64,000 nt of DNA from Rathayibacter oskolensis (GCF_900177245.1 NZ_FXBM01000001.1:744001-808000), one strand, 5' to 3'. Positions 46,162 through 56,191 are shown, numbered from the stretch's first letter. Numbers and translations are program-made. Notes: a model not told the origin generated them from the sequence alone.

Positions 46162-46207
46162 ATTCTAAGCGGGGCCGCCCGGATCCGCGGCTAAGGCGAG
46201 CCTTAGC
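46162..46207 (-). promoter_or_regulatory. sdh promoter region with iron-box-like palindrome
   Basis: GCTAAGG-CGAG-CCTTAGC (46190-46207) is a perfect interrupted palindrome resembling DtxR/IdeR iron boxes (TTAGG...CCTAA type). A -10-like TAGAAT lies at 46167-46162 on the minus strand, so a repressor bound at the palindrome would abut the -35 region of sdhCDAB. The palindrome also overlaps the stop codon of the upstream mannosyltransferase, so a terminator is the alternative. Confidence 0.4.
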
Positions 46208-47327
46208 TACGGCCCGCCAGTGCGGCTCCCGCGCCGGCCGTCGCGTAGTGGACCAGCAGCTCGTCGGTCAGAGCGCTCCAGGTCCGGTGCAGCACGCGCC
46301 GGCGGCCGGCCTCGCCGAGTCGGGCGCGGAGCCCGGGGTCGCGCACCAGGCGCTCCACCTGCCTCCGCAGATCGGAGTCGCTCTCGGGCGCGTAGAGCAG
46401 GCCGTCGACTCCGTGCTCGATGAGGTCGGTCGGTCCGCCAGCGTGCGGTGCGACGACCGCGGTGCCCGAGGCCTGCGCCTCCTGCACCGTCTGGCCGAAG
46501 GTCTCCTCCGTGCCGGTGTGCACGAACACGTCGAGGGCCGCGAAGACCGCGGGCAGCCGCTCGCCGTCGAGGCGGCCGAGCATCCGGGCCCGCGGGCCGA
46601 GACGGGAGGCGACGCGGGCGGAGGAGGGGCCGTAGCCGCCGACGACGATCTCGGCTCCCGGGAGAGAGGTGAGGGACGAGAGCCGCTCGACCCGCTTCTC
46701 GGGCGAGATCCGGCCGATGTACCCCACCAGTGCGTCGCCCTCGCCGAGAGTCGCGCGGACGTCGAGGGCGTAGGGCGAGGAGCGCATCCGCGGGTGGAAG
46801 CGGTCGCTCTGCACGCCGCGCCCCCAGAGCGCGGTCCTCTCGATGCCGGCCGCCGCGAGATCGTCGAGGGCGCTGCTCGAGGGAGCGAGCGTCAGGTCGG
46901 CGCCCGCGTGGATCTGGCGGATGACCTTCCAGGCGAGGGCTCTGGCGCCCCGGATGCCGTAGCGGGCGGCGAATCGCGCGACGTCGGTCTGGTAGATGGC
47001 GACGCTGGGCACGCCGAGGCGGCCCGCGGAGGCGATGGCCCGTGCCCCCAGTAAGAAGGGCGAGGCGACGTGCACGACGTCGGGCTCGAAGTCGGCCAGC
47101 TCGCGGGTGAGGGCGAGCGTGGGGATGCCGACCGGGAAGTCCCGGTAGGCGATGGCGGGGTGCTCGACGACGCGGTGACCGGCGTAGCGTGCGGGCGCAC
47201 CCGCGGCGGGGCACACGACGAGGGCCTCGATGCCGCGCGCCGTGAACTCGTCGAGCACCCGCAGGACGCTCGTGGTCACTCCGTTCAACGACGGAAGGAA
47301 GCTCTCGGTGACGACCGCGACTCTCAC
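46203..47327 (-). CDS. GDP-mannose-dependent mannosyltransferase (GT4)
   Basis: A 374-residue GT-B fold retaining glycosyltransferase, similar to actinobacterial MgtA/PimB-type enzymes. The N-terminus VAVVTESFLPSLNGVTTSV binds acceptor, and the C-terminal half has GRISPEKRVERL and the HTGTEETFGQTVQEAQASG nucleotide-sugar site. The GTG at 47327 was chosen over an upstream start because the extra 30 residues are Arg/Pro-rich without similarity. It diverges from manC, which makes its donor, supporting a role in mannolipid or lipoglycan synthesis. Confidence 0.88.
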   Translation of the reverse strand: MRVAVVTESFLPSLNGVTTSVLRVLDEFTARGIEALVVCPAAGAPARYAGHRVVEHPAIAYRDFPVGIPTLALTRELADFEPDVVHVASPFLLGARAIASAGRLGVPSVAIYQTDVARFAARYGIRGARALAWKVIRQIHAGADLTLAPSSSALDDLAAAGIERTALWGRGVQSDRFHPRMRSSPYALDVRATLGEGDALVGYIGRISPEKRVERLSSLTSLPGAEIVVGGYGPSSARVASRLGPRARMLGRLDGERLPAVFAALDVFVHTGTEETFGQTVQEAQASGTAVVAPHAGGPTDLIEHGVDGLLYAPESDSDLRRQVERLVRDPGLRARLGEAGRRRVLHRTWSALTDELLVHYATAGAGAALAGRS

Positions 47328-47415
47328 ACCCCGGACGCTACGGGCCGCGTGTGAACGACGGCGCGCGGCCGGGTGAACGGACGGTCGCGGTCGGGCGCCC
47401 TTGTATCCTGCGGTC

Positions 47416-48549
47416 ATGACATCACCTGAGACCGATGGCCGCGCCCCGCTCGACCGCTTCTACAGCGTGATCCCCGCCGGCGGGATCGGCTCGAGGCTCT
47501 GGCCGCTCTCGAGGGCCGACGCCCCGAAGTTCCTGCACGACCTGACGGGCTCGGGTCAGACGCTCCTGCGCGACACCTGGGACAGGCTCGCGCCGATCTC
47601 GGGCGCCGACCGCATCATGGTCGTCACCGGTCGCGCGCACCGCGCCGCGGTGGAGCAGCAGCTCGAGCACCTCGAGGACCGCAACGTCGTCCTCGAGAGC
47701 GAGCCGCGCGACTCCTCGGCCGCGATCGGCCTCGCCGCCGCGATCCTCGAGCGCCGCGAGCCCGGAGTCATCATCGGCTCGTTCGCCGCCGACCACGTGA
47801 TCAGCGGCCAGCCCCTCTTCCACGACGCGGTCGCGGAGGCGGTCGTCGCCGCCGACGCCGGCTTCATCGCCACGATCGGCATCACGCCGACCGAGCCCGC
47901 CGTCGGCTTCGGCTACATCAAGACGGGCGAGCACCTCGGCATCGACGGCGCCGCCCACACGCTGGCCGTCGACTCCTTCGTCGAGAAGCCCGACGCCGAC
48001 ACCGCGCGCACCTATGTCGCGAGCGGTCAGTACCTCTGGAACGCGGGGATGTTCATCGCGCGCGCCGACCGCCTGCTCGAGGAGCTCGGCCGGTCGAAGC
48101 CGAAGCTGCTCGCCGGCCTTCTCGAGCTCGCGGAGGTGTGGGACACCCCCGAGCGCGGTGCCGCCGTCGACCGCATCTGGCCCGGACTGGAGAAGATCGC
48201 GATCGACTACTCCGTCGCCGAGCCGGCCGCGGCCGCCGGCAAGCTCGCGGTCGTGCCCGGTCACTTCTCGTGGGACGACGTGGGCGACTTCGCCTCCATC
48301 GCGAAGCTGCACGCGAGCGGTCTGCGCTCCGATCTGGCGATCCTCGGCGAGGACGCCCGCGTGCTGGTCGACTCCGCCACCGGCATCGTCGTGAGCGGCG
48401 GCAACCGCACCATCGCGCTGATCGGAGTGAAGGACATCGTCGTCGTCGACACCCCCGACGCCCTCCTGGTCACCACCACCGAGAACGCCCAGAAGGTCAA
48501 GGGCGTCGTCGACGCCCTCCGCCTCTCCGGCCGCACCGACGTCCTCTAG
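47416..48549 (+). CDS. manC: Mannose-1-phosphate guanylyltransferase
   Basis: A 377-residue nucleotidyltransferase making GDP-mannose. The signature is VIPAGGIGSRLWPLSRADAPKFL with the catalytic arginine/lysine pattern; FAADHVI and VDSFVEKPD follow, then GQYLWNAGMF and FSWDDVGDF. It lacks the fused isomerase domain of longer ManC proteins, as usual in actinobacteria. The ATG at 47416 is preferred over a TTG at 47401. Confidence 0.95.
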   Translation: MTSPETDGRAPLDRFYSVIPAGGIGSRLWPLSRADAPKFLHDLTGSGQTLLRDTWDRLAPISGADRIMVVTGRAHRAAVEQQLEHLEDRNVVLESEPRDSSAAIGLAAAILERREPGVIIGSFAADHVISGQPLFHDAVAEAVVAADAGFIATIGITPTEPAVGFGYIKTGEHLGIDGAAHTLAVDSFVEKPDADTARTYVASGQYLWNAGMFIARADRLLEELGRSKPKLLAGLLELAEVWDTPERGAAVDRIWPGLEKIAIDYSVAEPAAAAGKLAVVPGHFSWDDVGDFASIAKLHASGLRSDLAILGEDARVLVDSATGIVVSGGNRTIALIGVKDIVVVDTPDALLVTTTENAQKVKGVVDALRLSGRTDVL

Positions 48550-48580
48550 CCCCGCCCGCCCGCGCCCCGAGCCCCTCGTC

Positions 48581-48755
48581 AGCACCGCGGAGCCCTCCGC
48601 CTGCCCACCGTCCGATCGCGCGCAGCGCGGAGCTCTCGGCCTGGCCGGTGTTCGATCGCGCGCAGCGCGGAGCTCTCGGACTGCCCGGTGTTCGATCGCG
48701 CGCAGCGCGGAGCTCTCGGCCTGCCCTGCGTCCGATCGCGCGCAGCGCGGAGCCC
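48581..48755. repeat. 40-bp tandem repeats downstream of manC
   Basis: Four units with an exact 40-base period, anchored by CGATCGCGCGCAGCGCGGAG at 48613, 48653, 48693 and 48733, plus a degenerate fifth at 48581. Units end in GCTCTCGGCCTGCC-like sequence. The period is not a multiple of three, so it does not encode a repeated peptide. The rest of 48550-49071 holds another dispersed repeat, a hairpin and no gene. Confidence 0.85.
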
Positions 48756-48829
48756 ACGAGCCCGACCTGGCCCGAGGCTCACCGCGACAAGCGAGCGCAC
48801 AGACTCGAGTGACACAGGAGGGAGGGCCG

Positions 48830-48912
48830 CGAGCGGGAATCGCGTGCGAGCGATTCCCGCCAGCCCGACGCGCCCCGCTCTGCGATACGCACCATGTCGC
48901 CGAGCCGACCGC
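48830..48912 (+). repeat. Copy of the 130-bp dispersed repeat
   Basis: Contains GGGAATCGCGTGCGAGCGATTCCC (hairpin arms), GACGCGCCCCGCTCTGCG and GCCGAGCCGACCGCG in the same order as the tandem units at the right end of the window. Confidence 0.65.
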
Positions 48913-48913
48913 G

Positions 48914-48940
48914 GGGGAGGAGGCGTGGCGCCTCCTCCCC
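48914..48940 (+). terminator. 12-bp perfect hairpin before the nucleoside locus
   Basis: GGGGAGGAGGCG (48914-48925) and CGCCTCCTCCCC (48929-48940) pair perfectly around TGG. It can end manC or repeat-region transcription before the lipoprotein gene at 49072. Confidence 0.6.
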
Positions 48941-49071
48941 AGATCAACACTGTGTAACGCTTCCCGCAGGAGGCCTGCCCGGCGGCTGAGCGAACCGTCA
49001 CATTGGGTAACGTGAGCGGATCGACGCCCCGCTGCGCTGGTCGCGCGGGGCCGCATCCTGGAGGACGAATC

Positions 49072-50157
49072 TTGACCATCACCACGCGTAAGGCCGCGTT
49101 CGGCGGCTTGGCCGCCCTCGGCGTCACCGCGCTTCTCGCCGGTTGCGCCTCCGCCCCCGAGGAGAGCGACTCGAGCGCTGCCGCCGGCGGCGACTTCCTG
49201 CCCTGCATGGTCTCGGACTCGGGCGGGTTCGACGACAAGTCGTTCAACGAGCTGGGCTACAACGGCCTGACCTCCGCGGCCGAGGAGCTGGGTGTCGAGC
49301 CCATCACCGTGACCTCGGAGTCCGAGACCGACTACGACCCCAACATCACGAGCCTCATCGACCAGGGCTGCAACCTGATCATCACCGTCGGCTTCGCCCT
49401 GGCGGACGCGACCGCGGCCGCTGCCGAGGCGAACACCGACATCGACTTCGCCATCATCGACGACGCGTCGATCGACCTGCCGAACGTCAAGCCGATTACG
49501 TTCGACACGTCGCAGTCCGCGTTCCTCGCGGGCTACGCCGCGGCGTCCTACTCGAAGACCGGCGTCGTCGGCACCTTCGGCGGCCAGCAGTTCCCGACCG
49601 TCACCATCTTCATGGACGGCTTCGCCGACGGCGTGAACTACCACAACGAGCAGAAGGGGACCGACGTCCAGGTCGTCGGCTGGGACGTCGACGCGCAGAC
49701 CGGCTCCTTCACCGGAGGCTTCGCGGCCGGTGTCGAGGCCAAGTCGGCCGCGCAGTCGCTGATCGACCAGAACGCGGACGTCATCCTCCCCGTCGGCGGT
49801 CCGATCTTCCAGTCGGCCATCGAGGCGATCCGCGACTCCGGCAAGGAGATCGCCATGGTCGGTGTCGACGCCGACCTGTACGAGACCTACCCGGACGGCT
49901 CCGACCTCTACCTGACCTCCATCCTCAAGGGGATCGAGGCGGGCACGAACGATGTGACCAGCACCGCTGGCGCCGACGAGTTCGACGCCACGCCCTACGT
50001 GGGCACGCTCGAGAACGACGGAGTCGGCATCGCGCCGTTCCACGACTTCGAGTCGAAGGTGTCGGCCGACCTGCAGGGCGAGCTCGACACCATCAAGGAG
50101 GGCATCATCGACGGTTCGATCACCGTCGAGTCGCCGTCCGCTCCCGCCGCCTCCTAG
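49072..50157 (+). CDS. BMP-family nucleoside-binding lipoprotein
   Basis: A 361-residue BMP/PnrA-type solute-binding protein. It starts with TTG at 49072 after GGAGGACGAATC. The signal peptide has the lipobox LLAGC with lipid-modified C25, followed by an Asp/Ser-rich linker. The mature domain opens with VSDSGGFDDKSFNELGYNG, includes FALADATAAAAEA, TFDTSQSAFLAGYAAA and GGQQFPTVTIFMDGF, all typical of nucleoside-binding PnrA homologues. It delivers nucleosides to the ABC permease encoded downstream. A strong terminator separates it from the ATPase gene, which would let it be made in excess. Confidence 0.93.
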   Translation: MTITTRKAAFGGLAALGVTALLAGCASAPEESDSSAAAGGDFLPCMVSDSGGFDDKSFNELGYNGLTSAAEELGVEPITVTSESETDYDPNITSLIDQGCNLIITVGFALADATAAAAEANTDIDFAIIDDASIDLPNVKPITFDTSQSAFLAGYAAASYSKTGVVGTFGGQQFPTVTIFMDGFADGVNYHNEQKGTDVQVVGWDVDAQTGSFTGGFAAGVEAKSAAQSLIDQNADVILPVGGPIFQSAIEAIRDSGKEIAMVGVDADLYETYPDGSDLYLTSILKGIEAGTNDVTSTAGADEFDATPYVGTLENDGVGIAPFHDFESKVSADLQGELDTIKEGIIDGSITVESPSAPAAS

Positions 50158-50168
50158 GCGCGGCAGTC

Positions 50169-50211
50169 AGAGGCCGGTCGGCCCGAGTCCTCTCGGAGCC
50201 GACCGGCCTCT
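50169..50211 (+). terminator. Perfect 14-bp hairpin after the lipoprotein gene
   Basis: AGAGGCCGGTCGGC (50169-50182) pairs exactly with GCCGACCGGCCTCT (50198-50211). Its position between binding-protein and ATPase genes fits partial termination or messenger stabilisation. Confidence 0.75.
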
Positions 50212-50325
50212 CCCGTTCCCGGGGCCGACTCCCGAGCCCGACGTCGCGACTCGGACGCCGTGCGCCGCGCCGGGGCGCCCGGCTCGCGGCGAGTCGGCGA
50301 GCACCGCCGAAGTTAGATTGGTGAC

Positions 50326-51846
50326 ATGAAGCTCGAACTGCGGGGCATCACGAAGCGCTTCGGCGCCCTGGTGGCCAACGATCACATCGACCTCACGGTC
50401 GAACCCGGCGAGATCCACTGCCTCCTCGGCGAGAACGGTGCGGGCAAGTCGACTCTCATGAACGTGCTCTACGGCCTGTACCAGGCCGAGGAGGGCGAGA
50501 TCCTGCTCGACGACGCCGTCCAGCACTTCTCGGGCCCCGGTGACGCCATGAAGGCGGGCATCGGGATGGTGCACCAGCACTTCATGCTCGTCCCCGTCTT
50601 CTCCGTGGCCGAGAACGTCATGCTCGGGCACGAGCAGACGAAGTCGGGCGGTCGCCTCGATCTCGCCGCCGCGCGCGCCCGCGTCCGCGAGATCTCGGAG
50701 CGGTTCGGCTTCGACGTCGACCCGGACGCCATCGTCGAGGATCTCCCGGTCGGCGTCCAGCAGCGCGTCGAGATCATCAAGGCGCTGTCGCGCGACGCCA
50801 GAGTCCTCGTCTTCGACGAGCCGACGGCCGTGCTGACCCCGCAGGAGACCGACGAGCTGATCGCGATCATGCGACAGCTGCGCGCCTCCGGAACAGCGAT
50901 CGTCTTCATCACGCACAAGCTGCGCGAGGTGCGGGAGGTGGGCGACCGCATCACGGTCATCCGCCTCGGCAAGGTCGTCGGCGAGGCGTCGCCGACGGCG
51001 AGCAACGCCGAGCTGGCGTCGCTCATGGTCGGCCGTGCGGTCGAGCTGACCGTGCAGAAGGAGCCGGCACGGGCCGGCGACGAGGCGCTGGTCGTCGGCA
51101 ATCTCACCGTCAGGGACGCGAACGGCCAGGCCGTCGTCGACGACGTCTCGTTCGAGGTGCGACGCGGCGAGATCCTCGCGATCGCCGGCGTCCAGGGCAA
51201 CGGTCAGACCGAGCTCGCCGAGGCGATCATGGGACTGCAGGAGCGGGTCGAGGGCTCGGTGACGCTCGACGGCAAGCGGCTCGACGGTCTGACGGTCCGC
51301 CGCGTGCTCGACTCCGGAGTGGGTTTCGTGCCCGAGGACCGCACCGAGGACGGCCTGGTGGCCGAGTTCACGATCGCCGAGAACCTCATGCTCGACCGCA
51401 GCGACGGCGAGCCCTTCGTCAAGGGCCTGAGCCTGCAGCTGAAGGACCTCGACCGCTTCGCCGAGGAGCGCGTGCGCGAGTTCGACGTGCGCGCGCAGGG
51501 GATCGGGACCCACGTGGGCCGGCTCTCCGGCGGCAACCAGCAGAAGGTCGTGCTCGCGCGGGAGCTGAGCCGCGACCTGCGGCTGTTCATCGCGGCGCAG
51601 CCCACCCGCGGCATCGACGTCGGATCGATCGAGTTCGTTCACAAGCGCATCGTCGAGACGCGGGACACCGGCGTCCCCGTCATCGTCGTCTCGACCGAGC
51701 TCGACGAGGTCGCAGCGCTCGCCGACCGCATCGCGGTCATGTACAAGGGCGGCATCATCGGCATCGTCCCCGCCGACACCCCCCGCGAAGTCCTGGGGCT
51801 CATGATGGCCGGGCAGTCGCCCGCCGAGAAGGGAGCGGCGGCGTGA
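50326..51846 (+). CDS. Nucleoside ABC transporter ATPase (two ATPase domains)
   Basis: A 506-residue twin ATPase of the PnrA/RbsA type. The first domain has Walker [10 protein letters not shown] (35-43) and Walker [15 protein letters not shown] with the signature variant [10 protein letters not shown]; the second has a degenerate Walker [10 protein letters not shown] and the signature [17 protein letters not shown], as usual in this family. It powers nucleoside import. Stop overlaps the next start by four bases. Confidence 0.95.
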   Translation: MKLELRGITKRFGALVANDHIDLTVEPGEIHCLLGENGAGKSTLMNVLYGLYQAEEGEILLDDAVQHFSGPGDAMKAGIGMVHQHFMLVPVFSVAENVMLGHEQTKSGGRLDLAAARARVREISERFGFDVDPDAIVEDLPVGVQQRVEIIKALSRDARVLVFDEPTAVLTPQETDELIAIMRQLRASGTAIVFITHKLREVREVGDRITVIRLGKVVGEASPTASNAELASLMVGRAVELTVQKEPARAGDEALVVGNLTVRDANGQAVVDDVSFEVRRGEILAIAGVQGNGQTELAEAIMGLQERVEGSVTLDGKRLDGLTVRRVLDSGVGFVPEDRTEDGLVAEFTIAENLMLDRSDGEPFVKGLSLQLKDLDRFAEERVREFDVRAQGIGTHVGRLSGGNQQKVVLARELSRDLRLFIAAQPTRGIDVGSIEFVHKRIVETRDTGVPVIVVSTELDEVAALADRIAVMYKGGIIGIVPADTPREVLGLMMAGQSPAEKGAAA

Positions 51847-53153
51847 GCGATGCGCAACTGCCCGCGGTCGATCCCGACGCGGAGAGCGAGAAGGCGTCCG
51901 GACTCGAGCCGGGTCAGAAGCCGGGTCAGGAGGTTCGACCGGGCCCCGTCGAGAGCGGCGCGTCGCGCGTCCTCCGCGAGATCCTCTCCGGGACCGCGCT
52001 GATGTCGGTGCTCGCCGTGCTGCTCTCGCTGATCGCGGGCGGGGTGCTCATCGCCGCGACCGACACCGATGTCCAGGCCGCCGCCGGGTACTTCTTCGCT
52101 CGCCCGCTCGACACCCTCCAGGCGATCTGGCAGTCGGTCGCCGGGGCGTACTCCTCGCTCTTCCAGGGCTCGATCTACAACTTCCGCCGAGACGGGTTCG
52201 CGAACGGCATCAAGCCGCTGACCGACACCCTCGCCTTCGCGACGCCGCTGATCGCGGGCGGTCTCGGAGTGGCGCTCGCGTTCCGTGTCGGACTGTTCAA
52301 CATCGGCGGCCGCGGCCAGATGCTGATCGCCGCCGCCTGCGCGGGCTGGGTCGGCTTCTCCTTCGACCTCCCCTGGGGAGTGCACCTCGTCGTCACCCTG
52401 GCCGCGGGAATCCTCGGCGGTGCCCTCTGGGGAGGACTGGTCGGCCTCCTGAAGGCGCGGACCGGCGCGCACGAGGTGATCCTGACGATCATGCTCAACT
52501 ACGTCGCCTTCTACCTCATCTCCTACCTCCTGCGCACACCGGGAGCCCTCCAGGCGCCGGGCTCGAACAACCCGAAGGCGCCGGGGATGAAGGAGACCGC
52601 GATCTTCCCTGACCTGCTGGGGCCCGCCTACTCGCTGAACCTCGGCTTCCTGTTCGCGATCCTCGCGACGGTGTTCGTCTGGTGGCTGCTCACCCGCTCC
52701 AGCACGGGCTTCAAGTTCCGGGCGGTCGGCGAGAACCCGCACGCCGCCCGCGTGGCCGGCATCGACGTCAAGAGCAGCTACATCTGGGCGATGCTGCTCT
52801 CGGGCGGCCTGCTCGGCCTGGCGGGCAGCGCGCAGGTGATGGGCACCGTGACCACGGGCTTCACCTCCGGGATCGACGCGGGCATCGGCTTCGACGCGAT
52901 CACGGTCGCCCTCCTCGGCCGCTCGCGTCCGTGGGGCGTGTTCTTCGCCGGCATCCTCTTCGGTGCCTTCAAGGCGGGTGGCTACTCCATGCAGGCCGCC
53001 GAGGGCGTGCCGATCGACGTCGTCCTGGTCGTCCAGTCGCTCATCGTGCTCTTCATCGCCGCGCCGCCCCTCGTGCGCGCCGTCTTCCGCCTCCCGACGC
53101 CCGGGGCCGCCCCGAAGCGTCGCTCGCGCCGCACCTCGGAGGTGTCCGCATGA
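51843..53153 (+). CDS. Nucleoside ABC transporter permease 1
   Basis: A 436-residue permease of the BPD_transp_2 family with about nine membrane helices. [28 protein letters not shown], the [15 protein letters not shown] segment and [19 protein letters not shown] are characteristic. A charged N-terminal tail of about 45 residues precedes the first helix. Coupled by four-base overlaps on both sides. Confidence 0.94.
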   Translation: MSDAQLPAVDPDAESEKASGLEPGQKPGQEVRPGPVESGASRVLREILSGTALMSVLAVLLSLIAGGVLIAATDTDVQAAAGYFFARPLDTLQAIWQSVAGAYSSLFQGSIYNFRRDGFANGIKPLTDTLAFATPLIAGGLGVALAFRVGLFNIGGRGQMLIAAACAGWVGFSFDLPWGVHLVVTLAAGILGGALWGGLVGLLKARTGAHEVILTIMLNYVAFYLISYLLRTPGALQAPGSNNPKAPGMKETAIFPDLLGPAYSLNLGFLFAILATVFVWWLLTRSSTGFKFRAVGENPHAARVAGIDVKSSYIWAMLLSGGLLGLAGSAQVMGTVTTGFTSGIDAGIGFDAITVALLGRSRPWGVFFAGILFGAFKAGGYSMQAAEGVPIDVVLVVQSLIVLFIAAPPLVRAVFRLPTPGAAPKRRSRRTSEVSA

Positions 53154-54421
53154 CCACCGCAGTCGCTCCGGCGCCCTCGTCCTCCCGCGTCGCGATCCGC
53201 AGTTGGAAGGCTCCGATCGCCTTCGGCGTCTTCGCCCTGCTCGCCGTCGTCCTGTTCGTCGTCTTCGGGCGCGACGGCACGAGCGCGTTCCGGCTCGCGG
53301 CGGGCGACGACTTCTTCGCCCTGCCCGACATCCCGTTCCCGACCCGTGCGACGGGTGCCGTGGTGGCGCTGCTGACCGTGGGCCTCGCCGTGGTCGCGTT
53401 CGTGCTCACCAGGGCGGCGCGGCGCATCCCGCTCTGGCTGTCGACGGTCTTCGCTCTGGTCTTCCTGATCGGCTTCCTCGTGTGGGCGTCCGCCGGTGCG
53501 ACGCTCCCGGTCTCGGGACTCCTGCTGGGCACCGTCGGGCTCGCGACCCCGCTGATCTTCGGCTCCCTCGGCGGAGTGATCTCGGAGCGGGTCGGAGTCG
53601 TCAACGTGGCGATCGAGGGCCAGCTGCTGGCGGGCGCGTTCACGGCGGCGATGGTCGCCTCCATCACCCGCCAGCCCGTCCTCGGGCTCGTCGCGGCGAT
53701 GCTCGCGAGCGTGCTCGTCTCGTTCGTGCTCGCGGCCTTCGCCATCAAGTACGTGGTCGACCAGGTGATCGTCGGAGTCGTCCTGAACGTCCTCGTCACG
53801 GGTCTGACGAGCTTCCTCTACTCGCAGGTGCTGACGGCCGACTCGGCGACCTTCAACTCGCCGGTCCAGTTCGAGCGCCTGCCGATCCCGGTGCTGAGCC
53901 AGATCCCGATCGTCGGCGCGGTGCTCTTCAACCAGACGGTGATCGTCTACCTGATGTACCTCGCGATCTTCGCGGTGTGGTGGGGGCTGTACAAGACCAA
54001 GGGGGGGCTGCGCCTCCGCGCGGTCGGTGAGCACCCGCAGGCGGCCGACACGGTCGGGATCGACGTGGCGCGCACGCGGTTCTGGAACGTCTCGCTCGCC
54101 GGCGCGATCGCCGGGATCGGCGGCGCCTACTACACGCTCGACGCGGTCGGGGCGTTCGGCAAGGAGATGACGGCGGGCGCGGGCTTCATCGCGCTGGCCG
54201 CCGTGATCTTCGGGCGCTGGGACCCGATCCGCGCGACGCTCGCCTCCCTGCTGTTCGGCTTCGCGACCAACCTGCAGAACGTGCTCGGAGTCATCGGCTC
54301 GCCGGTCCCGAGCGAGTTCATGCTGATGCTGCCCTACGTCGTGACGATCTTCGCCGTCGCGGGCCTGGTCGGGCAGTCGCGCGGCCCGGCGGCCGCGGGC
54401 AAGCCCTACCTGAAGTCCTGA
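53150..54421 (+). CDS. Nucleoside ABC transporter permease 2
   Basis: A 423-residue second permease, starting with the ATG in the ATGA overlap. It has about ten helices; the family core TPLIFGSLGGVISERVGVVNVAIEGQLLAGAF and the later GAGFIALAAVIFGRWDP are present. An extra N-terminal region of about 110 residues has two helices. Forms the heteromeric pore with permease 1. Confidence 0.94.
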   Translation: MTTAVAPAPSSSRVAIRSWKAPIAFGVFALLAVVLFVVFGRDGTSAFRLAAGDDFFALPDIPFPTRATGAVVALLTVGLAVVAFVLTRAARRIPLWLSTVFALVFLIGFLVWASAGATLPVSGLLLGTVGLATPLIFGSLGGVISERVGVVNVAIEGQLLAGAFTAAMVASITRQPVLGLVAAMLASVLVSFVLAAFAIKYVVDQVIVGVVLNVLVTGLTSFLYSQVLTADSATFNSPVQFERLPIPVLSQIPIVGAVLFNQTVIVYLMYLAIFAVWWGLYKTKGGLRLRAVGEHPQAADTVGIDVARTRFWNVSLAGAIAGIGGAYYTLDAVGAFGKEMTAGAGFIALAAVIFGRWDPIRATLASLLFGFATNLQNVLGVIGSPVPSEFMLMLPYVVTIFAVAGLVGQSRGPAAAGKPYLKS

Positions 54422-54432
54422 GAGGAGTCGAC

Positions 54433-54837
54433 ATGACGGACATCGACTGGGCGGCGCTGCGCAGCACCGCCCTCGAGGCCATGGGGCGCGCCTACGCGCC
54501 CTACTCGAAGTTCCCGGTGGGGGTCGCGGCGCTGGTCGACGACGGACGCGTCATCTCGGGCTGCAACGTCGAGAACGCGTCCTACGGACTGACCCTCTGC
54601 GCCGAGTGCGCGCTGGTCTCGTCCCTGCACATGACCGGCGGCGGGCGCCTCGTCGCCTTCACCTGCGTCGATGGCAACGGGGCGACCCTGATGCCGTGCG
54701 GCCGGTGCCGCCAGCTGCTCTTCGAGCACTCGGCCGAGGGGATGCTCCTCGAGACCGTCTCCGGCGTCCGCACGATCGAGGAGGTCATCCCCGACGCGTT
54801 CGGCCCGCGCACCCTCGAGGCGTTCGCGGGGGAGTAG
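54433..54837 (+). CDS. cdd: Cytidine deaminase
   Basis: A 134-residue zinc deaminase converting cytidine and deoxycytidine to uridine. Zinc ligands are C56 with catalytic E58 in TLCAECAL, and C89/C92 in MPCGRCRQ. GCNVENASYG binds substrate. A GAGAGGAG site precedes the ATG, 11 bp after the permease gene. Confidence 0.96.
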   Translation: MTDIDWAALRSTALEAMGRAYAPYSKFPVGVAALVDDGRVISGCNVENASYGLTLCAECALVSSLHMTGGGRLVAFTCVDGNGATLMPCGRCRQLLFEHSAEGMLLETVSGVRTIEEVIPDAFGPRTLEAFAGE

Positions 54838-54880
54838 CCCTCCTCTCGTCGCCCCCCGCCACCTTGATCAGAGGACCCGC

Positions 54881-56191
54881 ATGACCGGCACCACCGCCCC
54901 CGTCGAATCGTTCGACGCCGTCGACATCATCCGCACCAAGCGCGATCGGGGGACGCTCTCGACCGCCGAGATCGACTGGCTCGTCGACGCCTACACGCGC
55001 GGCTACGTCGCCGACGAGCAGATGGCCGCCTTCGCGATGGCCGTGCTGCTCAACGGGATGGACCGCGACGAGATCCGCGATCTGACCCTGGCGATGATCG
55101 CCAGCGGCGAGCGGATGCACTTCGACGGGCTGGGCAAGCGCACCGTCGACAAGCACTCCACGGGCGGGGTGGGCGACAAGATCACGCTGCCGCTGATGCC
55201 GCTGGTCGCCTCCTTCGGCGTCGCCGTGCCGCAGCTCTCGGGCCGAGGCCTCGGCCACACCGGCGGCACGCTCGACAAGCTCGAGGCGATCCCGGGATGG
55301 CGCGCCGAGCTCAGCAACGACGAGATGTTCGAGCAGCTGCGCACGGTCGGAGGCGTCGTCTGCGCCGCCGGGTCGGGGCTCGCTCCGGCCGACAAGAAGC
55401 TCTACGCCCTGCGCGACATCACCGGCACGGTCGAGGCGATCCCGCTGATCGCCTCCTCGATCATGTCGAAGAAGATCGCGGAGGGGACCGATGCGCTGGT
55501 CCTCGACGTCAAGTTCGGCTCGGGGGCCTTCATGGTCGACATCGAGCGCTCGCGCGAGCTCGCACGGGCGATGGTCGATCTCGGCAACGACGCGGGCGTG
55601 CGGACCACGGCGCTGCTCACCAACATGAACGTCCCCCTCGGCCTCGCGATCGGCAACGCGAACGAGGTCCGGGAGTCGGTCGAGGTGCTCGCGGGAGGCG
55701 GGCCGGCCGACGTCCGCGAGCTGACCCTCGCCCTCGCCCGCGAGATGCTCGCGCTCGCCGGGCTGCCCGACGCCGACGTCGAGGGTGCTCTCGACGGCGG
55801 CGCGGCGATGGACACGTGGCGCGCCGTGATCAGGGCCCAGGGAGGCGATCCCGACGCGGCGCTGCCCGTCGCGCGCGAGACGCACGTCGTCGTCGCGGAG
55901 CGGGACGGCGTGCTCGTCGATCAGCGGGCGCTGCCGTTCGGCATCGCCGCCTGGCGGCTCGGCGCGGGGCGCGCGCGGCAGCAGGACGCGGTCCAGCACG
56001 CAGCGGGCATCGACCTGCACGCGAAGCCGGGTGACCGCGTGCGGGCGGGCGACCCCCTGTTCACGCTCTCGGCGGACGAGCCCGCGCGGTTCGAGCGCGC
56101 GCTGGGTGCGCTCGAGGGCGCCTACCGGATCGGGGACGAGGGCGAGCCCGTTCTCGACGGCGGCCCACTGGTGGCCGAGCGCATCGCCTGA
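54881..56191 (+). CDS. deoA: Thymidine/pyrimidine-nucleoside phosphorylase
   Basis: A 436-residue phosphorylase cleaving thymidine, deoxyuridine or uridine to base and (deoxy)ribose-1-phosphate. The phosphate-binding KHSTGGVGDK, GRGLGHTGGTLDKLEAIPG signature, and SSIMSKKIAEGTDALVLDVKFGSGAFM are all present. A C-terminal domain follows. Part of the salvage operon, 43 bp after cdd. Confidence 0.95.
   Translation: MTGTTAPVESFDAVDIIRTKRDRGTLSTAEIDWLVDAYTRGYVADEQMAAFAMAVLLNGMDRDEIRDLTLAMIASGERMHFDGLGKRTVDKHSTGGVGDKITLPLMPLVASFGVAVPQLSGRGLGHTGGTLDKLEAIPGWRAELSNDEMFEQLRTVGGVVCAAGSGLAPADKKLYALRDITGTVEAIPLIASSIMSKKIAEGTDALVLDVKFGSGAFMVDIERSRELARAMVDLGNDAGVRTTALLTNMNVPLGLAIGNANEVRESVEVLAGGGPADVRELTLALAREMLALAGLPDADVEGALDGGAAMDTWRAVIRAQGGDPDAALPVARETHVVVAERDGVLVDQRALPFGIAAWRLGAGRARQQDAVQHAAGIDLHAKPGDRVRAGDPLFTLSADEPARFERALGALEGAYRIGDEGEPVLDGGPLVAERIA

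Noticed and set aside
48581-48755. CRISPR array
   Set aside because: The 40-bp units are contiguous and near-identical throughout; there are no unique spacers and no cas genes in the window.
48497-49247. Proteins encoded by the 40-bp repeat region
   Set aside because: The frame shifts with every unit and gives Arg/Ala-rich sequence with no start context.
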